A stretch of DNA of 64,000 nucleotides. Origin: Fibrobacter sp. UWR2 (GTDB lineage: Bacteria; Fibrobacterota; Fibrobacteria; Fibrobacterales; Fibrobacteraceae). Location: contig NZ_MWQE01000004.1 of assembly GCF_002210285.1 (NCBI RefSeq), positions 1 through 64,000 on the forward strand, given 5' to 3'. The translations under genes were made by a program, and so were the position numbers. This document shows, in pieces, positions 1 through 7,395 of the stretch (its first letter is position 1; each line of letters begins with the position of its first letter). The notes below the pieces were generated by a model that was not told the DNA's origin, did not search any database, and saw only the letters and a list, made by a program, of their open reading frames with translations.

Positions 1-16
1 AATTTTTGCCAAGGAA

Positions 17-1231
17 TCAAACAACGGACGATGACACAGTTTGATTTACACTACCATTCCCTTTGGCTCGGTTATGCGACTTGCAGAGCATTTCGCAGTT
101 GGCGCGGTCGGTTGCGCCGCCCTTGCTCCATGCGGTTACGTGGTCGGCGTCCATTTCGGCGAGTTTCCAGATTTTGTTCTTGTTCGCATTTTCCGACATG
201 GCACAGTATGGGCAGTTGGATCTTCCTGTCGTTTGAGCCTTGGCTGTTTGCACCGCATAGACGCTTTTCTTGGTAGCGTCATCGAACACGCGGATGTTCA
301 AAAGTTTTTTATCTTGTTCGCCACCCAAGATGTATTCGAAAATTCCCTTGCGGTCTTTGACATATGGGTCCGCATATAACGCCAACACTTTCTTTTGAAT
401 TTCGCCCGGATTGTAGGCGGTTGCGTGGTAGGACTCATACAGCCGTCCCCATTCCAGCCCCTTCATCTCGGACTCTGTGCATTCAAACACGCTCGAAATC
501 CAGTCGATGACGGTCGTGAAATACAGTTTCAGCTCGTCGATGGACTTGTCGCGGCGATGCATGGATATATATTCGCCGATGGATAGATTGTTGTGGGCGG
601 CGACCCATTCAAGGGCCGTTTCCAAAATTTGCTGCCGCCTTGGATCGCCCGAAACGTAAGTCTGCCATTTCTGCATGTTGGCGTTTTGCGAATTGGAGAA
701 GACGGACTTCGCGGCAGTGACAAATTCGCCAGAATAGACTGCGTTCAAGAGTTCCTGATTGTTCAGGGGAACGCCCGCGATGTTGATGGTCTTGAACCAT
801 TCCTTGATTTCAGTCTCGGCGCCTTCACATTCATAGACTAGCAATTCATAGTTTTCAAGTTGCTGTTGAGTTTCGGCATTCAAGCCTGAAAAATATTGCG
901 GTATGCCGTTTGTATCAAAAATGGCCAGCTTGCCCGTCAAGAAACGACCGATTGATGTGATGCGCTGCTGACCGTCCAGAACTTCAAAACGGGCTTCGTT
1001 GTTTTCTGCCGTTACTTTGTTGAAATAGATGAGTCCAAGCGGATAGCCCTTGAGCATGGAGTCGATGACGGCGACATCGCGCTTGCCGTCGGCGTAGATG
1101 TAGTTACGTTGGTATTCCGGCTGGATGGTGAGTTTTCCCGAAAGCCCGAACAGGCCCTTGCCTTCGAGTTCGTTATAGACAAAGCCTTCGCAGATTTCCT
1201 TGACGGTGTAGGTCTTGAGTTGCGTTTTCAT
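17..1231 (-). CDS. DUF262 / HNH endonuclease-domain protein
   Basis: About 404 residues. The N-terminal DUF262 (ParB/Srx-like NTPase) part carries the family hallmark DGQQR near residue 88. The C-terminal ~60 residues form an HNH module: CPYC, then [12 protein letters not shown], then a CxxxHN element. This architecture resembles GmrS/GmrD-type modification-dependent nucleases and other defence proteins, so a DNA-cleaving defence role is inferred. The start at 1231 (MKTQLKTY) is preferred over the upstream ATG because GGAGGG lies just before it. It lies 14 bp downstream of the interrupted EcoRI-type methyltransferase gene on the same strand, so the two were probably one operon before the prophage inserted. 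Confidence 0.8.
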   Translation of the reverse strand: MKTQLKTYTVKEICEGFVYNELEGKGLFGLSGKLTIQPEYQRNYIYADGKRDVAVIDSMLKGYPLGLIYFNKVTAENNEARFEVLDGQQRITSIGRFLTGKLAIFDTNGIPQYFSGLNAETQQQLENYELLVYECEGAETEIKEWFKTINIAGVPLNNQELLNAVYSGEFVTAAKSVFSNSQNANMQKWQTYVSGDPRRQQILETALEWVAAHNNLSIGEYISMHRRDKSIDELKLYFTTVIDWISSVFECTESEMKGLEWGRLYESYHATAYNPGEIQKKVLALYADPYVKDRKGIFEYILGGEQDKKLLNIRVFDDATKKSVYAVQTAKAQTTGRSNCPYCAMSENANKNKIWKLAEMDADHVTAWSKGGATDRANCEMLCKSHNRAKGNGSVNQTVSSSVV

Positions 1232-1245
1232 TTTCCCTCCTCTTG

Positions 1246-2345
1246 TCATTCCCGGCTTGACCGGGAATCTCCTTTTTGCCTGATAAGGACACGGGCATAA
1301 ACTTGTTGGTACATTTTATCATTCACAATGTAATACGTGTCGCCATCGGGAATTTCGGACAATTCGATTGTAGCACCATCGTTTAATTTGGTTACACGAC
1401 TTCTTTTCCCATGCTTGTCAACTTGAATTTGTTCAGGATAGACTTTATTCGCACCGCCAAACCATGTCTTGGTTATTCCCAAAATTTCAAACTGTTCGGG
1501 ACAATACTTGTCCAAGAAAGAAATCGGGACACCCATCACGCCCTTGTAATCACTTGGGATTGCGTCGGTATATGGAACTTCGATGGCGTCGTAATTGTCG
1601 TATTGTTTGTAACCAACACCCTTGACTTCTTTGTGCCTGCTGAACTTGATGTTGTCCGCTTCAGTCATCAAGGACAGCGGTTCATGACGACGACCATGTT
1701 CAATGTTGGTAAACCAACGAACACCTTTCACTCTGATAAAGTGATTTCCTTTTTCATCAATTCTCCACCCAGCAGCCTCAAGTGGATATTCCTTTGGAAC
1801 TCCAAATTCTCTATCTCCACTATGAATTGTCGCTCCTAACCAAGTTTCGTTTTCCTTCAACAATGGAAAAATTTCCTTATACGTAATCGCATTCATGTTT
1901 CCGATTACAGTGAAACGTTTTTTTGATTCCATAATCCACGCGACAAACTCCCGAAACAAACTAAATGGCGGATTGGTAATGATGAAGTCTGCTTCGTCTC
2001 GCAACCGCATGATTTCATCGGAGCGAAAGTCACCATCGCCTTCTAAATATTGCCATTCCAAATCATGAATGTCTATGCGACCATTCTTGTTGGTGTCGTG
2101 GTCGAGCGTGAAAATTTTGCCCCTGATTTTCGACTTGTCCACATCGAACCAGGGGGCCTGCTGTTCGAACAACGTCGGCTGCCAGTCTTTGATTTTGTAT
2201 TTCTTGGACTCGATGGCGTAAGACGTCGAAATGAGTTTCTTCAAACCCAGTTTTTCAAAGTTCTGCGCAAAGTAGCGGGTGAAATTGCTCCATTCTGGGT
2301 CGTCGCAAGGAAGCAAAACGGTCTTGCCACGGAATACGTTCTCGT
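1246..2345 (-). pseudogene. EcoRI-type adenine methyltransferase, C-terminal part (interrupted by prophage)
   Basis: Recognisable as EcoRI-family N6-adenine methyltransferase from VFRGKTVLLPCDDPEW through the catalytic motif IV NPPF (in FIITNPPFSLF). The reading frame stays open upstream to an ATG at 2430, but residues before ENVFRG come from the prophage left end. The missing N-terminus lies on the other side of the prophage at 38277-38387. Joining 38387-38277 to 2340-1246 gives exactly 1206 bp (402 codons) in frame and restores LEYDENVFRGKT. The fragment lacks the family's N-terminal segment and is probably inactive, although a fused start inside the prophage end could allow some translation. 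Confidence 0.88.
2341..2345. repeat. Left copy of 5-bp target-site duplication (CTCGT)
   Basis: CTCGT here and at 38277-38281 are the only bases shared by the two junctions. Keeping one copy restores an unbroken methyltransferase reading frame. A 5-bp duplication is the size made by Mu-type transposition. Confidence 0.88.
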
Positions 2346-2362
2346 TATGCCAAAGCGGAAGT

Positions 2363-2432
2363 AATGAGAAAAGAAATAAATCAGTGAATGCGGCTGGAGC
2401 CCTTGATTTTATTGGGTTTTCTTTTCTCATTT
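2363..2432. repeat. 14-bp inverted repeat inside prophage left end
   Basis: AATGAGAAAAGAAA (2363-2376) and its exact reverse complement (2419-2432) lie within the first 90 bp of the prophage. They may bind transposase or a host factor at the end; the function is inferred from position only. Confidence 0.5.
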
Positions 2433-2510
2433 AACCCGAAAAATGTGTGTTTTTTGATTTTGCCGTTTTTTCGCTATTTTCGCGGTTTCTTCATTTTGCA
2501 GAAAAAGATG

Positions 2511-2529
2511 TTTCACTTTTCGTGAGACA
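2511..2529. repeat. Prophage end repeat, left copy 1
   Basis: TTTCACTTTTCGTGAGACA occurs here and again at 2629-2647. Its 14-bp core, CTTTTCGTGAGACA, occurs in inverse orientation at 38229-38242 near the right end. Repeats near both ends in opposite orientation are what transposase binding sites (Mu L and R sites) look like. Confidence 0.6.
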
Positions 2530-2628
2530 TTTTTTTTTGAGAGTTGGCGTTTTTAGGCCGTTAAAGGCGTTTTGAATTTTTCTTGAAAAATGGGGTGCGG
2601 ACATTTGGTGCGGACATGTTTTTGAGTT

Positions 2629-2647
2629 TTTCACTTTTCGTGAGACA
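2629..2647. repeat. Prophage end repeat, left copy 2
   Basis: Identical 19-bp copy of the repeat at 2511-2529. A shorter direct repeat, GGTGCGGACAT at 2594-2604 and 2607-2617, lies between the two. The 2431-2650 stretch holds no gene and appears to be the transposition end region. Confidence 0.6.
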
Positions 2648-2676
2648 AAAAAAGAGGCAGGATTTTGCATCCTGCC
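2647..2676 (-). terminator. Terminator of the leftward early operon
   Basis: GGCAGGAT (2656-2663) pairs perfectly with ATCCTGCC (2669-2676) across a 5-nt loop. On the minus strand the stem is followed by a T-rich run complementary to the A run at 2647-2653. It lies after the last gene of the leftward early operon. Confidence 0.8.
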
Positions 2677-2700
2677 GTAAATATTCTGCGGGTTGGGAAA

Positions 2701-2832
2701 TCAGCTTTCAGTTCCGTTTACCATGAGCGGTTTCAGAATCTTATTCCAGACGAAGCCCCAAAGAAAACCAAGGCACACGGCCAAGGGAGCAATAAAAAGC
2801 CATAAGCAAGCAATTATAATCAGGAGTGTCAT
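2701..2832 (-). CDS. Small single-pass membrane protein (43 aa)
   Basis: A 43-residue ORF starting MTLLIIIACLWLFIAPL, with a GGAGG ribosome site six bases before the ATG. One long hydrophobic segment covers residues 2-28 and the tail is short and polar. It is the last gene of the early operon, just before its terminator. Position near the endolysin could suggest a lysis accessory role, but no family is recognised. Confidence 0.55.
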   Translation of the reverse strand: MTLLIIIACLWLFIAPLAVCLGFLWGFVWNKILKPLMVNGTES

Positions 2833-2846
2833 TCTTCACCTCCGCG

Positions 2847-3668
2847 TTACACATTTAATATAGATTCTTTTGGGTCGGACGGAACATTATTTTCACCTTT
2901 TTTCTTCTGGAGTATGGCGGCGAACTCTTCGATGGTGGGCACCTGGAGCGTTCCCTTGCCGTAGGGGTTCGGGGAGCGCATCTGCGGGCAGCCGGTGCCG
3001 AGTTTTTTGCTGGTGGCGTATTTCTTGACCATTTCGTGGACTTCGAAAACGTTGAAGTTATAATCGAAGCGGTCGAAGCCGTAGAACTGGAGCACGGTGC
3101 CGATGAACGGATCGTGGAAGACGAGCTTTTCTTTCTGCTTAGCGAGCGATGCCGTTTTCTTGAGCAGCATGGGGAGCAGGAGTTCGAGCTGGTTGTCGGT
3201 TTCGGCTTGTTCGGGGGTCTTCTGAGATCCCTGGAAGTCCTTCCAGTTCCTGAGTGCGGCATGCCAGTCGGAGAGCGGAAGCCCGGATTTCATCTTCCAG
3301 CCGGTCATCGAATAGTAGTTGTAGAAGCGCCTTGCGCAGTCTGCGGACTTGCCGAGTTTTGCGGCATACTCGACGGCTTCGTCTTCGCTTGCAGGGCGGT
3401 TGCCTACGTTTGTGCGGGTGTTCTTCCCGGAGCGCTTGACGGACACGACGCAGTAATCGTCCTTGATGCCTACGGCGTCCTCTGCGTGCATGATAAAGGT
3501 GATACGCACGGTAAGGCTACGGCCTGTTTCATTGCCGCCTTCGGTTTCGAAGAGCACCAGGCGGTCGCCGACGCAGTAGAGCCTGTCAACCTTGTGGATG
3601 ACGAAGGTCAAATCGCCGTTCATGAGCGATTCAAAGTTCCTTTTTCTGATTTTCAAGACGTATTCCAT
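2847..3668 (-). CDS. DUF3850 (ASCH-like) N-terminus fused to phage helical domain
   Basis: About 273 residues from the start MEYVLKIRKRNFESL (3668). Residues 1-80 match the DUF3850/ASCH-like pattern (LKI..R.FE.L..G, VGDRLVLFE). Residues 120-150 carry FYNYYSMTGWKMKSG..LSDWHAALRNW, a motif seen in phage replication-accessory (DnaT-like) proteins. The family functions are not well defined; ASCH folds are thought to bind RNA or modified nucleotides. It follows a second ASCH-type gene with a 5-bp gap, giving two such folds in tandem. The fusion is clear, the role unknown. Confidence 0.65.
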   Translation of the reverse strand: MEYVLKIRKRNFESLMNGDLTFVIHKVDRLYCVGDRLVLFETEGGNETGRSLTVRITFIMHAEDAVGIKDDYCVVSVKRSGKNTRTNVGNRPASEDEAVEYAAKLGKSADCARRFYNYYSMTGWKMKSGLPLSDWHAALRNWKDFQGSQKTPEQAETDNQLELLLPMLLKKTASLAKQKEKLVFHDPFIGTVLQFYGFDRFDYNFNVFEVHEMVKKYATSKKLGTGCPQMRSPNPYGKGTLQVPTIEEFAAILQKKKGENNVPSDPKESILNV

Positions 3669-3673
3669 AGCGT

Positions 3674-4051
3674 TTACCTCACGAATTGCCAGCTTTGCGG
3701 TGCCCTTCTGATGTGCAGATCTTCGGGATAGAGCCAATCGGGACCGTATTCATCGACGCCGCAAATCTCCCAACCGTAGAGCTTACCCCTGCCTTTTGCC
3801 TTGTATTTCTCGATTTCATCGAGAGAAACGCACGAATTTTCGACAATTTTGGGCGTTATTTCGGTGATTTCGTGGTAAAAATTCACGTATATGACGCCAG
3901 TGATGCTTTTCAGGTCGGTGTCGTAGAGGTAAACCTTCAAACCGTCGCCGTCCAATGCTTTCGGGGCGGTCTTGCGGAGTTCCAGAGTCTTTTCGCCGCT
4001 GTAGATCATTTCTGCCCACTTGTGGTGGATGCTCATCAGGATTTCTTTCAT
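3674..4051 (-). CDS. ASCH-domain protein
   Basis: A 125-residue protein starting MKEILMSIHHKWAEMIYSGEKTLELRKTAP. The I.H..WA..I..GEKT.ELRK pattern is the hallmark N-terminus of ASCH domains, which are related to PUA folds and proposed to bind RNA or nucleotides. Aromatic residues near the C-terminus (YGWEICGVDEYG) fit the family. It lies between the endolysin and the DUF3850 fusion in the early operon. Phage ASCH proteins have no settled function. Confidence 0.7.
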   Translation of the reverse strand: MKEILMSIHHKWAEMIYSGEKTLELRKTAPKALDGDGLKVYLYDTDLKSITGVIYVNFYHEITEITPKIVENSCVSLDEIEKYKAKGRGKLYGWEICGVDEYGPDWLYPEDLHIRRAPQSWQFVR

Positions 4052-4063
4052 CTTTCGACTCCT

Positions 4064-4597
4064 TTACAGTAGCGCGTTGACCTTGGCGGCGATTTCGAAC
4101 ATGCGTTCTTCCAGGTACTGGCCGGGGCAGGCCTTGTTCTTGAACCACTTGTGGAGCGTCATGTTCTGGACGGGTTCGCCCTTGTCGTCCAGCTTGCCGA
4201 CAAGGGTCTTGTCGTGGAACCAGCGGAGCTTCTGGATGCCGTTACGCTTGCAGATGTCGGCAACCAAGTAAATGAGGCTTGAAAAGGCCTCGGCGGTCAC
4301 GGCATACGGTGCGGTGTCGTCGCTCGATACCTCGATGGTGACGGCGCGGTTGTCGTTGGCTGCGTTGCTTGAACACCAGCTGCGGTCGGCTTCATCGACA
4401 TAGAGCGCGATGTGGCCCAGGTCGTCGATGCCGTAGTTGCTTGACGCCATGCGGCCCTTGGCAGAGAAGAGCTTGCCGAGCGCACGCACGTTGATGTGGC
4501 CTGCGGTGCAGTGGATGGTGATGGTGTCTATCTTGTGGTTCCGGGGCGTTGTCCTGTTCGGGCTTATCTCTGTGTGCGATACTAGCGGGCTGTTCAT
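4064..4597 (-). CDS. N-acetylmuramoyl-L-alanine amidase (endolysin)
   Basis: 177 residues with an Amidase_2 / T7 lysozyme-like fold. A zinc-ligand histidine lies in TITIHCTAGH (about residue 29), followed by VTIEVSSD and then LHKWFKNKACPGQYL, which supplies the second histidine and the cysteine of the CPG motif. The predicted activity cleaves the amide bond between N-acetylmuramic acid and L-alanine to release virions. There is no signal peptide, so export would need a holin; the 38-residue membrane protein immediately upstream is a candidate. A GGAG site precedes the ATG. It lies in the early operon rather than with the late genes, unlike Mu. Confidence 0.85.
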   Translation of the reverse strand: MNSPLVSHTEISPNRTTPRNHKIDTITIHCTAGHINVRALGKLFSAKGRMASSNYGIDDLGHIALYVDEADRSWCSSNAANDNRAVTIEVSSDDTAPYAVTAEAFSSLIYLVADICKRNGIQKLRWFHDKTLVGKLDDKGEPVQNMTLHKWFKNKACPGQYLEERMFEIAAKVNALL

Positions 4598-4605
4598 TTC
4601 GACTC

Positions 4606-4722
4606 CTATAGTGAGGTTGCAACCATGTAGAGCACGGTTATTGCGAGTGCAACAAAGGCGACGCAGTAGGCCGCCTTTGCCGTGGTCTTTATGACCTTGA
4701 TTATGCCGTTTGCCGTAATCAT
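4606..4722 (-). CDS. Small membrane protein, possible holin (38 aa)
   Basis: MITANGIIKVIKTTAKAAYC then a hydrophobic segment (about residues 18-36) with a very short tail. The start overlaps the previous stop as ATGA, indicating translational coupling. It lies directly before the amidase gene. Size, a single membrane segment and position suggest a holin or lysis-accessory role, which is inferred. Confidence 0.55.
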   Translation of the reverse strand: MITANGIIKVIKTTAKAAYCVAFVALAITVLYMVATSL

Positions 4723-5228
4723 CTGAATGCGTTTTCGGTGATGGTCCTGCCGTTGAAGCGCTTGAGCGTCATGCCGTTCTGGTCGAGCCATTGCAGGCGC
4801 ACCAGCGTCTTGTTCCGGTTGTAGATGTCGCCCTGGTCCTCTTCCAGGGTGTTGTAGTGTGAACCGGCGAAGAACTTGACGGCGTAATAGACGGCGTTGC
4901 GCTTGACAGCGCCCATGCCTGCGTGTTCGAGCATTTCGAGCAGGAGCCGGTCGGCAAGTTTCTTCGAGAGGAAGCCGTGGTAGTTGACATCGTGGATGAG
5001 CCACGCGAGCGCGAGCTTGATGTCGCCGATTTTCGGGATGAGCGGGTTCACGATGGAAGGGCCGCTGCGGAAGTCGGTGACGTAGCTGGGGCGTATCTGG
5101 TAGACCAGAGTGCCGGGGACGCACTTCGCCTGGATCTCGATGCGGAGCGGGTTTCGGATGCTGTACATTTCTTCGCACCTGGAATACTTGTCCCAGGTGG
5201 GGACTTCCGGCTTATACGCGAGGTTCAT
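4719..5228 (-). CDS. DUF1353 family phage protein
   Basis: 169 residues from MNLAYKPEVPTWDKY. The block TDFRSGPSIVNPLIPKIGDI..ALAWLIHDVNYHG...KLADRLLLEML matches the DUF1353 signature (TDF.S.P...., A..IHD..Y). DUF1353 proteins are common in phages of diverse bacteria and lack an assigned biochemical function. The start at 5228 is chosen because it forms an ATGA overlap with the upstream stop, the pattern used throughout this operon. Confidence 0.75.
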   Translation of the reverse strand: MNLAYKPEVPTWDKYSRCEEMYSIRNPLRIEIQAKCVPGTLVYQIRPSYVTDFRSGPSIVNPLIPKIGDIKLALAWLIHDVNYHGFLSKKLADRLLLEMLEHAGMGAVKRNAVYYAVKFFAGSHYNTLEEDQGDIYNRNKTLVRLQWLDQNGMTLKRFNGRTITENAFR

Positions 5229-5362
5229 TTGCGTTCGACTCCTTGGGGGTGGGTGGTGTCGCAGGCCTTGCAGACCCACTTGTGGCCTTCGAGCTTGCAG
5301 TATTTCTTGTGACCGCACCAGCTGCATGTCACGTATTCGGGGTATTCTCTCTTTGGAATCAT
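5225..5362 (-). CDS. Small zinc-ribbon protein (45 aa)
   Basis: MIPKREYPEYVTCSWCGHKK followed by a second CxxC (VCKACD) about 17 residues later, forming a four-cysteine zinc ribbon. AAAGGA lies upstream, and the start overlaps the preceding stop as ATGA. Too short to assign a role; such ribbons often bind nucleic acid or stabilise small regulators. Confidence 0.7.
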   Translation of the reverse strand: MIPKREYPEYVTCSWCGHKKYCKLEGHKWVCKACDTTHPQGVERK

Positions 5363-5811
5363 GTTTTTTCCTTTTTGGGGCGTCCTATGGGCCCTGGATT
5401 TGGGTGTTTCTTTCTCCACCAGATGCGCTTACGTTCTCGGTCATATTCCTTGTTCTTTTCGCGCCACTGTGCGTTATACTTGCTGTTTGCCGCCTTTCCC
5501 TTCTCGGTCGCGTTGTATTCGCGATGCCTTGCGTTGATTTCGTCCTTGTTTTCTTCGCGATACTTTTGGTGATACTGCTTGCGTTCGGGGGAAGCGTCGT
5601 ATTCCTTTTGCCAGGCTTTTCTCTTCGGGTCGTTTCTTCGCTTCGCGTCGTGCTTCCGCTGAATTTCCCTGCGCCTTTCAGGGTTTTTCTCGGCCCATCG
5701 TTTCTTTGCATTCGCCTGGTTTCGCTTGCCTGGGTCTTCTATTCGCTGCGGACGGTAGCTGTCACGGTGCATGGCGATTTTGTCGGCGATGAGAGTTTCC
5801 CAGTTTTGCAT
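5359..5811 (-). CDS. Highly charged helical phage protein
   Basis: 150 residues rich in Lys, Arg and Glu, with repeated units such as KNPERRREIQRKHDAK, SPERKQYHQKYREEN and EKGKAANSKYNAQW, and a basic tail ending GRPKKEKT. The composition predicts long basic helices, as in the linker arms of some phage HNH nucleases, but no HNH residues are present. A nucleic-acid-binding role is plausible and not shown. It starts just downstream of the tRNA-like element. Confidence 0.6.
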   Translation of the reverse strand: MQNWETLIADKIAMHRDSYRPQRIEDPGKRNQANAKKRWAEKNPERRREIQRKHDAKRRNDPKRKAWQKEYDASPERKQYHQKYREENKDEINARHREYNATEKGKAANSKYNAQWREKNKEYDRERKRIWWRKKHPNPGPIGRPKKEKT

Positions 5812-5836
5812 GACAATTCCTTTTCTTGTTTAGTTA

Positions 5837-5909
5837 GGGGCAGTGCGGGGGCTCGAACCCCGCCGTGTCCGGATCACAACTCCCGGCACGTGGCCAACCG
5901 CAACCGCCC
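5837..5909 (-). tRNA. tRNA-like element with 8-nt anticodon loop
   Basis: A 73-nt minus-strand segment folds as a near-canonical cloverleaf. The acceptor stem GGGCGGT/ACTGCCC pairs 7/7 with one G-U. A weak 3-bp D stem has a GG-containing loop. A 5-bp anticodon stem CCGGG/TCCGG has an 8-nt loop AGTTGTGA. The T arm has six pairs and the standard loop TTCGAGC. CCA is not encoded. The oversized anticodon loop and weak D arm mean it may be degenerate or not charged; GTG (His) lies within the loop but is not clearly in anticodon register. It lies between small early genes inside the prophage. Confidence 0.45.
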
Positions 5910-5933
5910 AAAGACTACCGCCACGACAATGGC

Positions 5934-6077
5934 TCAAAACGTGACGGTAATCGTGAGAACTGCCGCCGCTACCCAGTAGACGACCTTGCGCACGTTCATG
6001 TCTGTCACTCCGTAGACGACGGCTGCCAAAAGGTCGAGGATGATGAGTACCAGCGGGAAGATTTGTTGTTTGGTCAC
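5934..6077 (-). CDS. Small two-helix membrane protein (47 aa)
   Basis: A GTG-started ORF, MTKQQIFPLVLIILDLLAAV, with a second hydrophobic segment YWVAAAVLTITVTF at the C-terminus. GGGAGAAGGG lies before the start, which overlaps the preceding TAG by one base. Two membrane helices separated by a short polar loop resemble small phage holins or superinfection proteins; no family is recognised. Confidence 0.55.
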   Translation of the reverse strand: MTKQQIFPLVLIILDLLAAVVYGVTDMNVRKVVYWVAAAVLTITVTF

Positions 6078-6262
6078 TAGCCCTTCTCCCACGTTTCGGC
6101 AAGGTCTTCCATCGCCTTGTGCGGGGTGGAGCCCACGCCCCGGAGGAGCGGCTTGCCTTGGTTCTGCCTGAGCACGACCGCGTAGCCGAACTGGGAGTCG
6201 GCTTCGAGTTCGAGCTGGTCGCGGAAAAGGTCGAGTGTCCTGTAGGTTTCGCTATTCGGCAT
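6077..6262 (-). CDS. Small phage protein of unknown function (61 aa)
   Basis: MPNSETYRTLDLFRDQLELE, a soluble acidic protein with the pattern SQFGYAVVLRQNQGKPLLRG that looks like a small beta-hairpin domain followed by a helix. It overlaps the end of the DUF3164 gene by 11 bp and abuts the next start. Present as part of a tightly packed operon; no family is recognised. Confidence 0.5.
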   Translation of the reverse strand: MPNSETYRTLDLFRDQLELEADSQFGYAVVLRQNQGKPLLRGVGSTPHKAMEDLAETWEKG

Positions 6263-6917
6263 CTTTCTTTTCCTTTTTCTTTGCGGGTGCTGCGGGGCGC
6301 GGCACGTCGTTGAAGTTGAGCACGATGACTTCCCAGGTCTCGCCAGCCTCGGTCTTCACCTTCCGCTTGAAGGTGGTGGACTGCTTGGAGGACTTGACGA
6401 TGATCGACTCTTTCAGCATGCGCATGGCCTTCTTCCATTCGGAATCCTCGATTTCGAGGTTCAGGAGCTTCATGAGCATGGCGGTGTTCACGCGGCCCTG
6501 CTTGTCCACGTTGAATGCCTGGGCGATGACCTTGCCGAGGTTGTCGTCGATGCCGTCGAGGCGGCTTGCGATCCACTTGTCCACCAGGGTCTTCACCATC
6601 TGGAGGCGTTCGTCGAAGCCGATGTGGTCGTTGATGCGGCGCTCGATGACAAGCGACTTGTCGAAGTTGTAGAGCAGGATGTTTCCCTTCCAGTTCTCGC
6701 GGGTGCGGTTCTCCTTCGCGAGTTCTTCGAGGTACTTGTCGATGCTGCCTTCGATTTCGATACGGTGTTCCGCGATTTTCTCGGCGAGCTTCACGACCTT
6801 CTTGAAGGTGCGCTCGACAAGGGCGTCGCGCTTCTTGTCTGTCGCGGGAATGTACTGCTCGGGGATGGGGCGTCCCTTCTCGTCGAGCCAGTTCCCGTCT
6901 TTGTCTTTTGTTGCCAT
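6252..6917 (-). CDS. DUF3164 family protein of Mu-like phages
   Basis: 221 residues from MATKDKDGNWLDEKGRPIPE, a start with AGAGG upstream. The opening D.DGNW.D..G..IP..YI and the following long helical region match DUF3164, a protein found in the early region of Mu-like phages beside gp16 and MuB. The family function is unproven; position suggests DNA transactions during replication. The C-terminus is lysine/alanine-rich (AAPAKKKEKKDAE). Confidence 0.75.
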   Translation of the reverse strand: MATKDKDGNWLDEKGRPIPEQYIPATDKKRDALVERTFKKVVKLAEKIAEHRIEIEGSIDKYLEELAKENRTRENWKGNILLYNFDKSLVIERRINDHIGFDERLQMVKTLVDKWIASRLDGIDDNLGKVIAQAFNVDKQGRVNTAMLMKLLNLEIEDSEWKKAMRMLKESIIVKSSKQSTTFKRKVKTEAGETWEVIVLNFNDVPRPAAPAKKKEKKDAE

Positions 6918-6921
6918 AGGT

Positions 6922-7389
6922 TTACCTCTGGTTGTTGTTCTTGTTTCGGTTAAATTCTTCGGGGCTCTGCGCCCCCATGGCCTGTATCGCCTTGATGAGC
7001 GTCTTCGCGTCGTCCTTGCAGATCCAGGTGATGACATCGACCCCGGTGAGGCGCTTGCAGAATGCGTTCAGCGCCTTGCGGCGTTCTTCGGAAGTCTCTG
7101 CGCGGCTGACCTGCGCCCACATCGCCTCGATGGCGCGGAGCTGTGCGGGGCTCGCCTTGTGCTTCGCCCTGCCGGAGAGGTGCGCGAACTTGGTGGCCCC
7201 CGCGTGGACCTGCGTGCGCAGGCTTGCGATGAGCGAGCTGCGCTGCTGTGTCGAGAGCTGCTTGGAACTTTCGACCTGGTAGCGGTCGCGCAGCATGTCG
7301 CGGTAGGCTTCGTCGTTCATCCCGAGCAGGCGCACAAGGCCGTGGATTTGCCTGTACTGTTCGGCCCTCTTGTCGGCTGGAGTAGTCAT
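6922..7389 (-). CDS. gp16-like protein (DUF1018) of Mu-like phages
   Basis: 155 residues. The N-terminus (YRQIHGLVRLLGMNDEAYRDML...Y.VESSKQLS) is the typical DUF1018/gp16 opening (I..L...LGM.D..YR..L), and the second half (LRAIEAMWAQVSR...) also fits. It lies just after MuB, as in other Mu-like phages. The role is unknown; gp16 is an early, non-essential region protein in Mu. Confidence 0.8.
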   Translation of the reverse strand: MTTPADKRAEQYRQIHGLVRLLGMNDEAYRDMLRDRYQVESSKQLSTQQRSSLIASLRTQVHAGATKFAHLSGRAKHKASPAQLRAIEAMWAQVSRAETSEERRKALNAFCKRLTGVDVITWICKDDAKTLIKAIQAMGAQSPEEFNRNKNNNQR

Positions 7390-7395
7390 CTTGCC

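Noticed and set aside
2511-2529. The GAGACA repeats as the actual transposon termini
   Set aside because: Their orientation would point outward (ends facing away from the prophage genes). The in-frame join and the CTCGT duplication place the termini at 2346 and 38276 instead.
5110-5979. Long plus-strand ORF (289 aa) opposite the early operon
   Set aside because: Antisense to several tightly coupled minus-strand genes, hydrophobic low-complexity composition, no ribosome site.
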